Positions 10,600-22,089 of a stretch of 64,000 bases of DNA are shown here, in pieces (the first letter of the stretch is position 1; every line of letters starts with the position of its first letter). A program made the translations under genes and the position numbers. The notes beneath the pieces are model-generated. The model was given only the letters and a program-made list of their open reading frames with translations. It had not been told where the DNA came from and made no database searches. This DNA comes from Litsea cubeba (Eukaryota; Streptophyta; Magnoliopsida; Laurales; Lauraceae), in assembly GCA_012931725.1 (NCBI GenBank), contig WHSA01000365.1, forward strand, positions 248,001 through 312,000, given 5' to 3'.

Positions 10600-13500
10600 T
10601 AAATATAAGCAGGTAACTAGTTTTTTATTTTGTTTTTGTTTCCTTGTACTTAGTTTTTTATTTTTTTTAATCTGACCACTAGTCTTATTCATTTGTATTT
10701 GATTAGTTGTCAATTGTGTCATCCAAGGTATACTTCAACATTCTTGATCATTTTAAGTTAGATATGCTATATATGTGCCAAAAAATGCATTGATGTAGAT
10801 TGATCATTTGCGGTTGGAAGTACTTCTTTGCTTATGGTTCTTTTCTATCAGATAATTGGCTTTTATTAGCAAATACATTGACATTGACATTGAAATGGCT
10901 TGCTTTACACCATGATATATATTGAAAGTGTTGAGAAATCAAGAAAATGAGTTTCTTTTAAAAAATTATTATGATTTTCTAGTATCTTTACGATTTTTTT
11001 ATGTGAATTGATGATGTGATGGGTGTTGAGTTAGGGATTTTAGGATGTGGCTTTCCTTTTTTAGATGGGTGGGTTTGGGAGGTTGGGTAAAGATGAGATC
11101 TTGTTTTGGTTGTGTGGATTTTCTTTGGAGGAGATTTGAGATTTGAGAATTGATGGGTGTTTGTGGTGCTAGTTTCTTGGATCGGTGGGTGAAAGTAGTT
11201 ATTTTTATTTGATGTGAGATGGAGTAGATTATTTATAATGAATTCACTTGTATGTTCTTTATATGCTTGAAATTTCAATGTGGAGGTTAATTTCCTCGCT
11301 TGTTTGAAAATTTTGATTGATTTTCTTGTGTTTCCTTTTTCTTTGAAGAGATTGGAGGCTGACTATGATCTAGGATTTGTAGTTTTAGTTGCCAAGATCT
11401 ACCTGGGAATCTTTTTTCTTTCTTTTTATAGCGTATGATTTTGTTGGAGTGAAAGTTAATTGGTTATTGTTCTAGATGGAGAGATTGGTCTTTAAAGGGT
11501 ACCAAAGGCTGGATGTAGTGGTAGATCATTAACCTTTAGATTGTGTAAGTGAATCATTTATGATGTAGAATTAACATCTTACTGCTCCCTTATGATTTGA
11601 GTAATTTTGTTATTTTCTTACCCTTATGATTTGATGTACGTTGGCTGTGAATTTTGTGGGATGGATACTATGGTTCTTTAGTTATTGATTACTTGTTGCT
11701 TTGTGAATTTTCTTGGGCATTGGTATACTTGGGCTTGTTGTTCACAATTTATTATTACTTTGTTTGTATGGTTGATAATGCATCAACATTTGTATGAAGA
11801 AAAACATGCAGAATCTTCCTTGCCTAATGATTTGAATCTGATGGTTCAATTCAAATCAGTGATTAAGTTTGCTTGTTTTTTTTATTTGTTAATAGCTTTA
11901 TTTTCTTAAATCGATGTGGTTAACAGTTGGATCAGCTCTATTTCAAACATTTTTATCGTTTCAATCGTGCACTTTACTTTGTGTCTTGTTTTTCTTGATA
12001 AGTTGTTACATTGCATATGGAGGTACCCATCTCTGGAAAATCTGTCAGGTTTGGGTGAGTGAACAAGATATCAAGTTATCTCCTTACATTCAGTCTGTGC
12101 TATATCCAGATACTAGGATTGCTCCGTCACATTCCATCCCAAGATTATCACCAAATGAATGCACCAATATCTTCTATTATAAAAAAATCTAACCTTAATC
12201 CCAATATTTCACACTTTGAGACAGTCTACATGCCTGAGAATCATCGATTTAAGTGCTGAAAACTTAAAAAAATTCTAGTTCCCATTCAACACACATGACA
12301 CTCTTCACACTTGACTTTCCATATGCTTAGAAACCAATTAAACATGTTTCCACTGTAATGTAAGTAGGTTGTGGCCCCCACATGTGGCATTCTGCAACAT
12401 GCTAAGTTTACTGTTCTTAGTACAATAGATTGTTGTTCGTTTTACATGGTTGAGTTCCAAGGTAAAAAAGTGATTCCAATGCATTGTTGGTAAAGAAGAG
12501 AATGGGAACAGTTGGAATAACCGATAAGTAGAAAGGCCGTGGAAAGAAGATAATCACATCTCTATTATAACAGCCCAGCTCAAGCTTGAACCATTCCTGT
12601 CTGCCTCTGATGCATTACAGTAGAGACCATTCTAATACCCTCACTGCCCTGCTTGTTCTGCCTCTCTCATAAATTATTTTTTATCAGACCCTGATGTATT
12701 ATAAATATCTTATTGTTTAATCGTTTGGATTGCCTAATTGATTTGGACCATCCAGTCAAAGGGCCAGTCCCTAAAACCGCACTTGTCAACTTCTAATGAT
12801 GAACAGACCTCTCTTGAAAACTGTTGTCACATTTTTTTTCCTATTGAAATATGGGCTTAATCTAGAGAATAGTTCAGCTGGTGCGGTCTTTAAGACTTAG
12901 AAGGGAAGTTTTACAGGTTGTGGTTTATAGAACATTGAAACCCTCATTTATGAAACTTCTTGTTTTCTCGTTGCCATCTACTTTTCTCAAAATTAGATAT
13001 TTAATGTACAATGCAAAGCTAAAGTATTGGTGTTTTTCTCCTTGACTGCAATATACATATGCTTTAACAATCACTCCTGTGGCATTGAGTTTGGAGGAGT
13101 TGATACCATCCAACCATCTCAAGCCCCACTGAGAGAGAGAAGGCTGGAATCAAAACTCTTATTACCTGTTTGACCACTGTTAGTGCAGTAGTACCACTGT
13201 GGAAGCTATCCCGTCTGCGATTTTTCTCTAGTTCCTTGTCTATAACAGCACAAGTTTTTATATATGACTGCCTCTAGGAATCACATTGATGAACCTTTTT
13301 ATCTTGTTCCAGATCAAAATCTGAATCAAGGGAAGTCAGGGTGAGAGTTTCCTAGAGTCAACAGTCTTAGTTCTGTAACTAAGAACCAGGTGCCATGGTG
13401 TGCATGTGAATATTAGAAGTGGCAATGATGGCAAACCTACAAAATTGGCAGTCTGTTAAATTCTGTATTTGCCAAAAGATACAGTAATGTATTTGAAAGA

Positions 13501-14077
13501 GTCTTGTGTTAGGTTTAGCTGAGTTAATTTTGAAGTAGTTTATGTCTGTACTTGAGCCTTGAGGCAGCCAGGCCACATCCCATGTGGCCTGTGTGATCTG
13601 ATCAGGACCCTGCCTGTGCCCCTTATCTGCTCCTCTTGCTGCTGCATCTGAGCCAGCCAGATCAACTGCCTTCTGACCTGTGGCCTGTGTGCTACTGCAT
13701 CTCAGCCAACCAGGCCAACTGCCTGTTGGTCCTTCTGCATGCGGCAGTGCCTTCACAAGCCAACCATCCTTTCCGCTGGTCATGACCAGTTAGACCATCT
13801 GTCTTCCAGTTCTCAGTCTATTCCCTCATCCCAGCATCTGCCACTGCTCTACAAACACATGCTGATCGCACTGACTGTGTGCACATATGGTTAGGCCCTT
13901 TAGTACATGCCCGAAAGGCACTCCTCTTCACATCTCAGGTCCCGATCACTATGAACACTTTAGAGAGCCCTCTGCATCATTGCCTTTTAGTGCAATCGAT
14001 GCCCACTCCCATCCAGAGGGAGGGAGGTCTTGTTGGGTTAGTCTAATTTGACCGATTTTTGTGTCTTTCCCATCCAG
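10600..14077. other. CACTA-2 interior, no firmly recognised gene
   Basis: Mostly T-rich, intron-like DNA. A possible exon end PTFFDESKNIVTKRIYNKYK followed by a consensus donor occurs just before 10612 on the plus strand, and a hydrophobic piece with YGGTHLWKICQ lies at 12020-12050. I recognise neither with confidence. The 13560-13760 stretch contains repeated GCATCTGAGCCAGCCAG-like phrases. Confidence 0.45.
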
Positions 14078-14369
14078 AGGGAGGTCAATTGTTTGGATCA
14101 CCATTCACCAAACCATGATTCAAGTGTACAAAACTGGGGTGCTTCAGCTAACTATACTCTTGCTGAGCCTGAAGAGTCTATAATTCTGTCTTTGCATTCC
14201 ACATTCCAAGTTTCCTCATGTTTATTGCTATTTATTTCTTTTAGTGATTGCATTATAATGCATATTGTCTTCTCTTATATCAGCTCATATGCATTGTTTG
14301 ATATTTTGCATAAATGACAGGATCCTCCTCCAAACATTACAAGTGCCCCAACAGCAAGCCCGAATTCAG
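14078..14369 (+). pseudogene. two exon-like pieces of an unidentified captured gene
   Basis: A piece from 14078 (after the acceptor-like CATCCAG) can encode REVNCLDHHSPNHDSSVQ and continues open for about 45 codons. A short piece at 14321-14369 lies between the acceptor-like AATGACAG and a perfect donor AG/GTAACA, encoding DPPPNITSAPTASPNS. The paired splice signals are the only support. I do not recognise the protein and it may be chance. Confidence 0.3.
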
Positions 14370-14379
14370 GTAACAACCC

Positions 14380-15539
14380 TAGCCTATGGGAAGAGAACCC
14401 ATTTTTGTATTGTTTAGTTTAGTTTTTGCTTCTTCTTGTTTTTGGTGGTATTCTCTTGTAACTTACCTTTAAAAAAAGAAAAAAAATTCTCTTGTAACTT
14501 GTGAAGAAGACACTTAGCAGATGTCCTAAAATTGTGCATCTGTCTTAACTCACAAAGGAAAATATCCTCTCTTCACTGTTTGTGGACTATGAGCCTTATG
14601 GATGTGTGAATAGTGGTTTCAAAGAACACATCGAGCAGCACAGAAAAGAGGAAGTGTTCTTTTATCTAAGAACTTAGAACAACAATGCACTCAGGTAGAC
14701 AAGGGTTTTCCTAGAAAAATTGGTTAAGAATTGAGATTGCAAGAATTCCCATAAACATGTGTTTACCATAGCCTGAATTGTAACTTTGAAAGGCTTAAAA
14801 AATCACTTCGAGGAAAAGAAGAAGCAGATATTTTACTCCTTTAATACAACAAACCGGTTTCAATTGCTGCAGCTTTTACTACAATACAAGTGCTGACTTA
14901 GAAATCAAAGTAACAAATAGTTAAAATAGAAAAAGTCTGTGTAAAAAGTATTTGTGCCGGCACATTTCAGACACATCTCTTTTTCTTCGATATGCTCATT
15001 GCCAAGGAAACCTCTTGAGTTGTCTTTTACTTTTTTACCAAAGCATTTATGTATTATTATAGAATTCTAGAGTTGTATGCATTTTTAGTTGTGTTACTTG
15101 TGTAGATGAGTTACCTGTATCTTATGCATAGGGCTTCAGGTTCTCTAAAAGTGTTGTTGGGTTGTGATAGAGCCCGGGTTGGTGGAAAGACTGGGATTCT
15201 AATTACTTAGCTTAGCATTAACTAAGAGAATAATAACTCCTTTCTTATCATTATTTATCAATTACAGGCTCATATATATAGCCTCTTAACACAACAACTT
15301 CCTTACATAGATTGGACGGAATCTCTTAATATAGAAAGATAACTAAGCAAATCTAATCAATACCAAGGCAAACTACTAAGCAAATCTAATCATACCAAGG
15401 CAAACAACTAAGCAAATCTTCTAGATATCCAAGGGATCGTAATATGATCTATTTCAATTAAATAATATCTTTTCTTTTACTTTAATTCTAAATATTTTTC
15501 TCTTTTGGGCCCAGGCTAAGCACGGGCGTTTGTTGCTAG
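14380..15539. other. CACTA-2 interior, no recognised gene
   Basis: AT-rich non-coding DNA. The phrase AACTACTAAGCAAATCTAATCA is partly repeated two or three times at 15340-15420. Nothing else stands out. Confidence 0.5.
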
Positions 15540-16570
15540 TCTTCATTTAGCTAAAGTCATTACTCATGTTGTGTTTCTATTTGTTTGAATCCACAGGTTG
15601 TAGAGAATGTAACGTTTATGGCCGAAATGGTATTGTTTTCTTCACCAAAGTTATTATAAATTTATTTGGATTTCCTTTTTGAGTTTTTTTCCCAGTTTCA
15701 TTGAACTCGATGTTTTATTGGATGAGAATGACATGAGCTTTAAATTAGGAATTTGACTAAATGGCCTTGGTGGAATCTTGCATCACGTGTTTAGTCCAAA
15801 AGGATGTCTAGGCAATAATGAGGATTTGATGCTATAAATGAGCTGTCAATTGAGAATTATTTGTATTGAGAACTTTCTTTCTTCATAAAGGTCACGGCTG
15901 AGAATGTGACTTATCATTGAGATCATCTTTTACCTGATTAATAGACTATCAGTACGTGGTTATTGGATGTATCTTGAAACATGTTGCCAACATGCCAACA
16001 TAACACATATATGCCAACACATCAAACATGTTAGGCATTTCAGGTGTGTTTGGATGTATCTTGAACTAACAAAAACAAAGAAAAATGGAATCACTTGCAA
16101 ATGGGCTGATAAGAGTATACACAGAATAGTATACACATCAACATGGTAGAGAGATGATTTAAAAGCAAAGAAGGTCGAATGGTGTATGCTGATGACGTAG
16201 TGGTGAATGACTTTGTAGTGTGTTGGGGCACTGGGTTGTTTATATGAAGTGTTTTTTTTGTCATGTACAGGTACTTAGCAGGTTGTAAAAAAAAAAATTA
16301 ATGTCACATGTACGGGGGAGACTATGCCGAAATTTCGAGAAATCTTTTACATTAGAAATTTTTACACACTTGGTATATTAAGAATATAGAGACTCTTGGA
16401 ATGGAGATTGAGACTCCATTTGATTTGTCCCATGGTGTCATTATATTGTTTCTGTTGGGAAATCTGCCTGCAAATGTCTTAACAATTTGAGAGGCTTTTT
16501 GTACGAAAGACTTTGAGTAGTTCTTTTGGATTCATTGCTCTCTCTCTCTCTCTGTGAATATTTTTGTAAA
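15540..16570. repeat. inverted repeat arm B (partner at 3575-5106)
   Basis: Reverse complement of arm A with the solo LTR missing. The empty site reads GGGTTGTTTATATGAAGTG near 16231-16250, where arm A has the 498-bp insertion. The arms are close enough that a read-through transcript could fold into a long hairpin. Confidence 0.85.
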
Positions 16571-16839
16571 ACCAATGAGTGTGTAGTTTCCTTTTATAGC
16601 TTGGTTTATGAAGAATAGGGCTCTGTCCTCAGATGGGTGTGGTTGGTGCACCCAGTTGAGTCTGGGTGAGGGAGTTGGTAGGGTCATTTTTTTTTTTAAA
16701 TTATAGGCTTTTAAATTATTTGATTGGATGTAAGTGTGAGATTTCTTGTTAATGTTTGAACCATGTAAAAGGGCATTTTTATATATGCAGCAGGTTCGGT
16801 ATTCAGGGGTGGTTTTTGGATAATTTTTTTTTACATATG

Positions 16840-17266
16840 AAACAGTTTTGTAACGGTTATAAACTGTTACTAATTTGTGCGAATAGCTACACTTAAAAAA
16901 CGTTACAAAAGATTTCACAACTGTTAGGAATGCTATGAATCAGTAACACAAATTCGGCACGAAAAACCGTTACAAAGTTTACAAAACCGTTACAAAAATT
17001 TAAGTGTAAAATACCGTTACAAAACTTGCGAAACTGTTACTTTTTTATTTAAAATTATTAACACAAATGAGTATTAAAATCGTTACGAACTAATTTCAGT
17101 AACGGAAATAAACCGTTACAATTAATGTGTTTTGTAACGGTTTGTAACCGTTAGGAATGTTTATAACATATTAGAAACGCCCAAACTGTGACCCAGAAAA
17201 AACCGTTACAAATTTTTTTAGTAACGGTTTTTAAAACCGTTAGGTATGTCTTGAAATGGTGTAGTG
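16840..17266. repeat. CACTA-2 right subterminal repeat array and terminus
   Basis: More than a dozen copies of AACCGTTAC or its complement GTAACGGTT lie between about 16850 and 17246, in both orientations, ending at the terminal GGTGTAGTG. The motif is the inverted match of the left-end TAACG motifs. Confidence 0.85.
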
Positions 17267-17624
17267 AACACTACCAAGTAACCAACATGTTCATCAAACA
17301 GGATTTGGAAACAAAAACCACCAGCAGCAAAGTGACTCAACAGCCCAGTACACTAGACTACATATGCAGATGCTACATTACTTCTCATTGAGGATTTTGA
17401 AATTTTTTATATATAGGTGAAAATCTCTCATATATATATACATAACAAGTTGAGCAGTATTATAGGGTAGACAAGGAAATGAAAATCATTATTTTGGACA
17501 ATATTCTCTGATGGCAGATGTAATGAACAATGATTTCATTGGAGTAACAATTAGTAAGTATAAGAACGCATTGATACAAAAAACTCACTTCCTTAGGCAC
17601 CACCTGCACACACCTTGCACCGCC

Positions 17625-17840
17625 TCCCAGAACTGACTTACAACAAGGAATCAAAACTTCTTTCTGTTTTATGGAATAGAGCGAACAAAGTGCATGACCA
17701 GCAACTTTCCAAGCAAAGCCGCTTTTTCGAATTCCGTTTCTCTTAGCATAACTGTAATAGATCTGGTAGATGGCTAGGGCTTCATCGAATATCCCTTCTA
17801 GCTTCCTCGTACTCTCTTCAAACTCTGCAGCTCCATACAG
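17625..17840 (-). pseudogene. captured C-terminal-region fragment of RNA-dependent RNA polymerase (RDR3/4/5-like)
   Basis: The minus strand encodes LYGAAEFEESTRKLEGIFDE, ALAIYQIYYSYAKRNGI and GFAWKVAGHALCSLYSIKQK, then CCKSVLGG. This resembles the region downstream of the catalytic core in plant RDR proteins, where FAWKVAG and a following SVL are conserved. The gamma-type RDRs (RDR3-5) fit best by eye. RDRs copy single-stranded RNA to double-stranded RNA in silencing; the catalytic DxDGD motif is not present here. The frame stays open beyond the homologous part. It lies in the right arm of CACTA-1, in the same orientation as the nucleoside hydrolase piece of the left arm. Confidence 0.68.
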
Positions 17841-18491
17841 TATATACAATTTTACATGGAGCAGGCTACACATGGAAATCACACGTCCTCTATCCATGAA
17901 GGTACTGTGCATTTTTCTCTATTTCAGAGTAATCAAACAAGATCAATATCACAAACCCCTCAAAGGTTTCTCATCTAGATGAATAGTAAAAAAAAATCAC
18001 ATCTCAATTGATCTTCAAAGAGCAGTCACAAAAGCAAATGACATTACAGTATTCTTCAAACCAAAGTCCCAAACCCTCTCTCCAAATCTCAAGGGTACTA
18101 AAATAAAATCAAAACCAAGTAAAATAAAAATGATACAAAACCTGAACAACACTAACAGAACCCCATTTCCAGAGAGAAATGAAAGTGACCCATTACCCAA
18201 ATCCAGCCTCCCAAAGAGATGTAAGAATCTGACCTAGGTTGAAAAGTATGAAAACAACAAACTTTATGAAATAGTGTGCCTAATGTCCGTTGATACACTA
18301 ACATCCATCCTACAAACACCCCTGGAATATCCAATACCAGTATCAATATCGTATCCAGTTGGTACAAAATTACAGATACATAGGCATATAAAATAGCTGA
18401 TATCATGGACTTTTGGAAGATCAAAGTTATCTTTACCATGGTAAGTTCCAAAGAAATTAGCAAAATAAGTTTTGCAATTTGAGAAATATAC

Positions 18492-18580
18492 CTTGATGGC
18501 TTGAATATGCCAGTCACATCACATAGTATCTTATTAACATTTTCCTTTGATGGAAAAAGCCGAACCAGTCCAAGAATTCC
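18492..18580 (-). pseudogene. exon-like piece, possibly PDR-type ABC transporter
   Basis: An 89-bp stretch is bounded on the minus strand by the acceptor-like TTCTTGTAG and the donor-like AAG/GTATAT. It encodes GILGLVRLFPSKENVNKILC then DVTGIFKPSR. ABCG/PDR transporters have a similar ILxDVSGIxKPSR stretch directly before the Walker A loop, often with an intron after SR. The next exon with Walker A is not seen. A second coding-like piece with PYLVSFLNAWVDILGG lies nearby (about 18640-18735). The family assignment is a guess from the motif. Confidence 0.35.
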
Positions 18581-19270
18581 CTACAAGAAGATTGCATCCA
18601 TTTCTAGGTATTTTGTAGCTAAAAGCAAAATAGCATTGTTTAATGTGCATTTGGGATATAATTGAGCAAGCTGGCTCCTCCCAAAATATCCACCCAGGCA
18701 TTAAGGAATGAAACAAGATAAGGGACATCTGCCAAGTTTAAGGGAAAAATGGTTCAATTACATTAGCAGAAAAAGAACAGATAGATGCATATGACATGAA
18801 AAAGCACACAAATATCATATAACAGAAGCACATCATACATCATTTAATAAACCAGCCAAATGGTTTGAATCTTAATAGCTTTTCCTCCAACATAAGATAT
18901 ACAACCAGCATAAAACTACTTGCATTTCTAAAAGTTTTTAAAAACCAAGGAATAAAAGTGAATATGCTAAAAAAAAAACATCAAATAACGACCCATTTAA
19001 TTGAAATTAAATCAAGAGTAAACTTGAAATGAATGCCCTGCCATGTCCCAGTAATTTATATCCTAAAAAAAAAAATCAAGTTCCCATCCAGATCTCCACC
19101 TTGTATCCTGAGTTGGGTCAGGATTCATGTCTAAGACATAGTAGCTGGAGCCTGATATCATCTAACTTGGTTGCAACCCAGGCCCAACCTGTCCACTCAT
19201 GTTGTCCAACATGTAAATCGAATGAGAGCTGTTGGAGCTTCTTTATTTGTTCATACATATGATGCATGTG

Positions 19271-19447
19271 TGGCAGATTTTGTTTCTTAACAACCAGCCA
19301 AAAGGTTGCATTCCTGAGGGAGTTGGGTTCTTGTCAGAAATTGAGGTGTTGGATGTCAGCTACAATACACTAAGTGGCATTTACCAGGTACAATCTCTTC
19401 TATTTGAGACTAAAGTTATCAACCTTGCCCACAACCACTCTCTATGG
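19271..19447 (+). pseudogene. captured fragment of LRR-extensin (LRX) gene
   Basis: About 59 residues contain ILFLNNQPKGCIPEGVGFLS, EIEVLDVSYNTLSG and VINLAHN. This order of leucine-rich repeats, especially NNQ-x2-GCIPE-x-VG-FLSEIEVLDVS, is typical of plant LRX proteins, cell-wall proteins that bind RALF peptides and anchor to pectin. Two LRR units survive; the middle LPD part is replaced by unrelated residues (YQVQSLLFETK), so the piece is damaged. No extensin Ser-Pro repeats follow. It is on the opposite strand to the RDR piece. Confidence 0.68.
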
Positions 19448-20496
19448 TCTTCTATTAGAGTTTGTTTTCGATGATAGAAACATTGTTTCTTATAATTTCT
19501 TTTCAGAGTCCTAAGGAATGGGGGTTATATTGTTAAGCCTTATATTTGAGCAGAATGGTATGAGTGTGAATGCAACAAACTATAATTCCTACATTCCTAC
19601 AATATGACAATGTTATGTGCTAATATAAGTTCTGACCTATTACTTTGGCACAATGTAGCATGGCCGTTCTTTTCTTTCACTTCTCTTTACACTAATCTCT
19701 TATTCACCCTGCACTCAAGTTGCACCACCTGCACACACCCTGCACTCAAGTTTATTTGTTTCTTCTTTTAATCCAAACTCCAACTCCTAGATCAATTATC
19801 TGGGTGGAATTATACCAAGCATTATAGGCATCAACCAATCACCATCCAAATGAAAGGCCCCACAATCCATGTGGTGTATCATATCGTAATAAACGGTCTT
19901 CACAAGGAAAATGGAGTGGTTGGTTGATTCAAAGAGGATCATCATCATAACAGCAGCTTAGCATTATCTAATGACCCTTCAATCTAAGTGGTACTTGACA
20001 ATCATATAACACTCCACGGGGTTGTTTGTTTGCATTATAATACATAGAAATTGAATTCATAGGATTACTACCATAAGCAGATGAAAAATATTAGCAAATG
20101 TGAATTCTCAAAAGTAAACATCAAGTTACCTTTCCTAGTACGTAAATAGAATAAAATGAATATGAGAAATGAAATAGGAGTCCTTTGAGTTCATGTATTA
20201 TAAGGCAAACAAACAGGCCCAATAGTAGACAAATGGCACATAAATTGGATGGCTTAGATAAGGGATTGTACACTGAAAATAGATAAAATTTGAAAACTAA
20301 GTAGTCTATAATCCAAATGCAATCCTAGTTCCTTGCTAGACTAACATTGTATTCATTTCATGTAACAGTTACGAAATGAATTCAGCTTGTGCCAGGTGTA
20401 TATAAAATCAGGATGTGTGCGATCATTTGATCGACGTCCGCTGATCACAACAAGTGAGGCCATTACAAACAGGGGAGAGAGATCAAATATCGATTT

Positions 20497-20691
20497 ATGC
20501 AATATGTTGCAGGTGGTAATAGTTCAAGTGCATCTTCTTCTCATGAAAATCTTGTAAAAGAGGAAAGGGAGGGATCATATGAAGGTTCATCTTCAGGGGA
20601 CCATTTCCACCCATCTTTTGAAGAAACTATCAATGATGGGAAGATGATGAATGATCTTGATAATCTGTTGGAGTCATTGGACTGGGATTAA
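20497..20691 (+). pseudogene. exon-like 3'-terminal coding piece, unidentified
   Basis: After the acceptor-like ATGTTGCAG at about 20513 the plus strand encodes about 58 residues, serine-rich then acidic, ending DLDNLLESLDWD and a stop. Composition and the acidic C-terminus look like a real protein end rather than random DNA. I do not recognise the family. It lies among other captured fragments in the right arm of CACTA-1. Confidence 0.35.
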
Positions 20692-20829
20692 GGTCTGAGC
20701 GTTTCCAAGAACACATCCTCAACCTCATGTGCTCCATTAAGGGTGAGACACAATCCCAATCTTTTTTTTATTTTCTTTCAATTGAGATGGAAAAAATGGG
20801 ACACAAAAGGGAAAAATGGAAGATGACAG

Positions 20830-21777
20830 GGAGTGCGAATCCACATATCTGGGCTAACTAGTGAGCTCCCTTCTTCCTCCTCCCCTCACTCTGCTATCAC
20901 TCTCCCTACTCCCCACTCGGCCTCCACCTGAAAACCGTGGCAGGGGATGTGCTGCTCGGTCTCCACCTGAAACCATGGCAGAGAAGTTAATGAAAAAAGA
21001 GAGAAAATAAGAAATGGAATAAGAGAAGGGGCGGAACCCACATACCTGGGCCACTAGCTGGCGAGCTCCCCCCCTTCTCATTCCTCCCTCCTTCCGGTCT
21101 CAACCCACTTGGCCTCCATCCATTCCCTTCTATCTCCCACCACTGCCGATTCATCAGCTCACCATAAACAATACCAGCCACTCGCTAAGAAAAAAAATCA
21201 ACCTAATCCCATCCACAGTCCCGCCACAAGAACCCCATTCCCATCCTTCCGTCAGAAACCCAAAATTCCTGGATGCCACAACCAAAATACAAATTCCCCA
21301 AATCTCCAACTCAAGACCTCTGATCCTTACCCAAAACCATTGCTGCCCCAAACCCATCCCGAAGTGAGAAGACCCCCTTCTGTTCCTTTCGACAAATCAA
21401 AAAAAGAAAAGAAAATAGAGAGAGAGCACACATCTCAGCAAATCCCAATCCCAACCCTTCGTCCCTCAACCTCCCAGACCCACCCCTTCGAAAAGAAGAA
21501 GATGGAAGAGAAAGCGTACCGTGCACCGAGGACGGCTTCTGACATCATCGTCGATCATTGCTCCACCATCGACCAGAGCTCTCCTTCTCCTTTCGTCGAG
21601 CATAAACAGTGAAAGGGTTTTAGCCCCTTTTCTCTTCTCCATCGACAGACAGAGACAGAAAACAAGAAAAAAGGGTTTTGGCCATTTGTTTCTTCTGCGC
21701 ATAGAAAATAAATGGGTGCTGAAAGGGCGCCATTTTTTGGCAGAGTTGGCGGGTTGATATTTGGTGGGAAAAATTTA
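20830..21777. other. CACTA-1 right interior, C-rich low-complexity DNA
   Basis: Phrases such as CCACATA(T/C)CTGGGC...GAGCTCCC occur at about 20842 and 21039, so a ~200-bp segment is partly duplicated. The long open frame at 21109-21612 is proline-, serine- and lysine-rich without a domain and is probably a composition artefact. Confidence 0.5.
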
Positions 21778-22086
21778 CCATTGCCGGCGAAATAAATAAA
21801 ACGCCGGGAAAATATAATCTTTGCCGGTGAAAAAGTCAAATCGCCGGGGAAAATCAGATCTTTGCCGGCAAAATAAATAAAACGCCGAGGAAAATATGGC
21901 CTTTGCCGGGAAAAAAGGCAAATCGCCGGGAAAAATTAGACATTTGCCGGCGAAAAACTTATCGCCGGGAAAACCCTAACTTTTCTCGGTGAAAGATGCC
22001 TTTTCGCAGGCAAAGGCCATATTTTCCCCGGCGTATAGTCGTTGCGCCGGCAAAAAACACCGAGAAAAATGCAAAATGTTGCAGTG
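21778..22086. repeat. CACTA-1 right subterminal repeat array and terminus
   Basis: Alternating TTTGCCGG(C/T)GAAA and CGCCGGGAAAA units, about ten in 280 bp, mirror the GCCGG units at the left end. The element ends ...AAAATGTTGCAGTG followed by ACT. Confidence 0.85.
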
Positions 22087-22089
22087 ACT

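Larger units (their letters stand above)
6647..17266. mobile_element. CACTA-2: nested CACTA transposon (10.6 kb) with captured gene fragments
   Basis: The left end reads CACTACACCAAAATAGG and the right end in reverse CACTACACCATTTCAAG, giving an 11-bp perfect terminal inverted repeat. AAC at 6644-6646 and 17267-17269 is the 3-bp target-site duplication. Subterminal AACCGTTAC-type repeats are dense at the right end (16840-17250) and present in degenerate form on the left (6665-6785). The interior carries fragments of a BIG-type ARF-GEF, a probable MTP12-like transporter, CCS1 and unrecognised exon-like pieces, plus a LINE 3' end and inverted repeat arm B. No transposase domain is visible, so mobility would depend on a helper element. 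Confidence 0.92.
2137..22086. mobile_element. CACTA-1: outer CACTA (En/Spm) DNA transposon with captured gene fragments
   Basis: The left end reads CACTACAAGAAA and the right end, read in reverse, CACTGCAACATT. ACT flanks both sides (2134-2136 or 2193-2195, and 22087-22089), the 3-bp duplication expected of CACTA elements. Two left termini lie 59 bp apart (2137 and 2196) and both follow ACT, so the true outer base is ambiguous. Subterminal GCCGG-type repeats occupy both ends (2200-2690 and 21780-22060). The interior holds fragments of nucleoside hydrolase, RDR and LRR-extensin genes, an inverted repeat arm and a complete second CACTA element (6647-17266). I see no transposase (TNP2-type) reading frame, so the element looks non-autonomous. 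Without the nested element it would be about 9.3 kb. Confidence 0.85.

Noticed and set aside
12020..12060. YGGTHLWKICQ as a further exon of the MTP12-like fragment
   Set aside because: Similarity to the expected YGRRGHxWKK segment is too short and imperfect to rely on.
18015..18517. minus-strand hydrophobic open frames as a membrane protein
   Set aside because: Composition follows AT-rich DNA; no conserved motif except the short exon-like piece at 18492-18580.
21109..21612. 167-codon plus-strand open frame as a gene
   Set aside because: Pro/Ser/Lys-rich without any domain, in C-rich low-complexity DNA, with open frames on the other strand as well.
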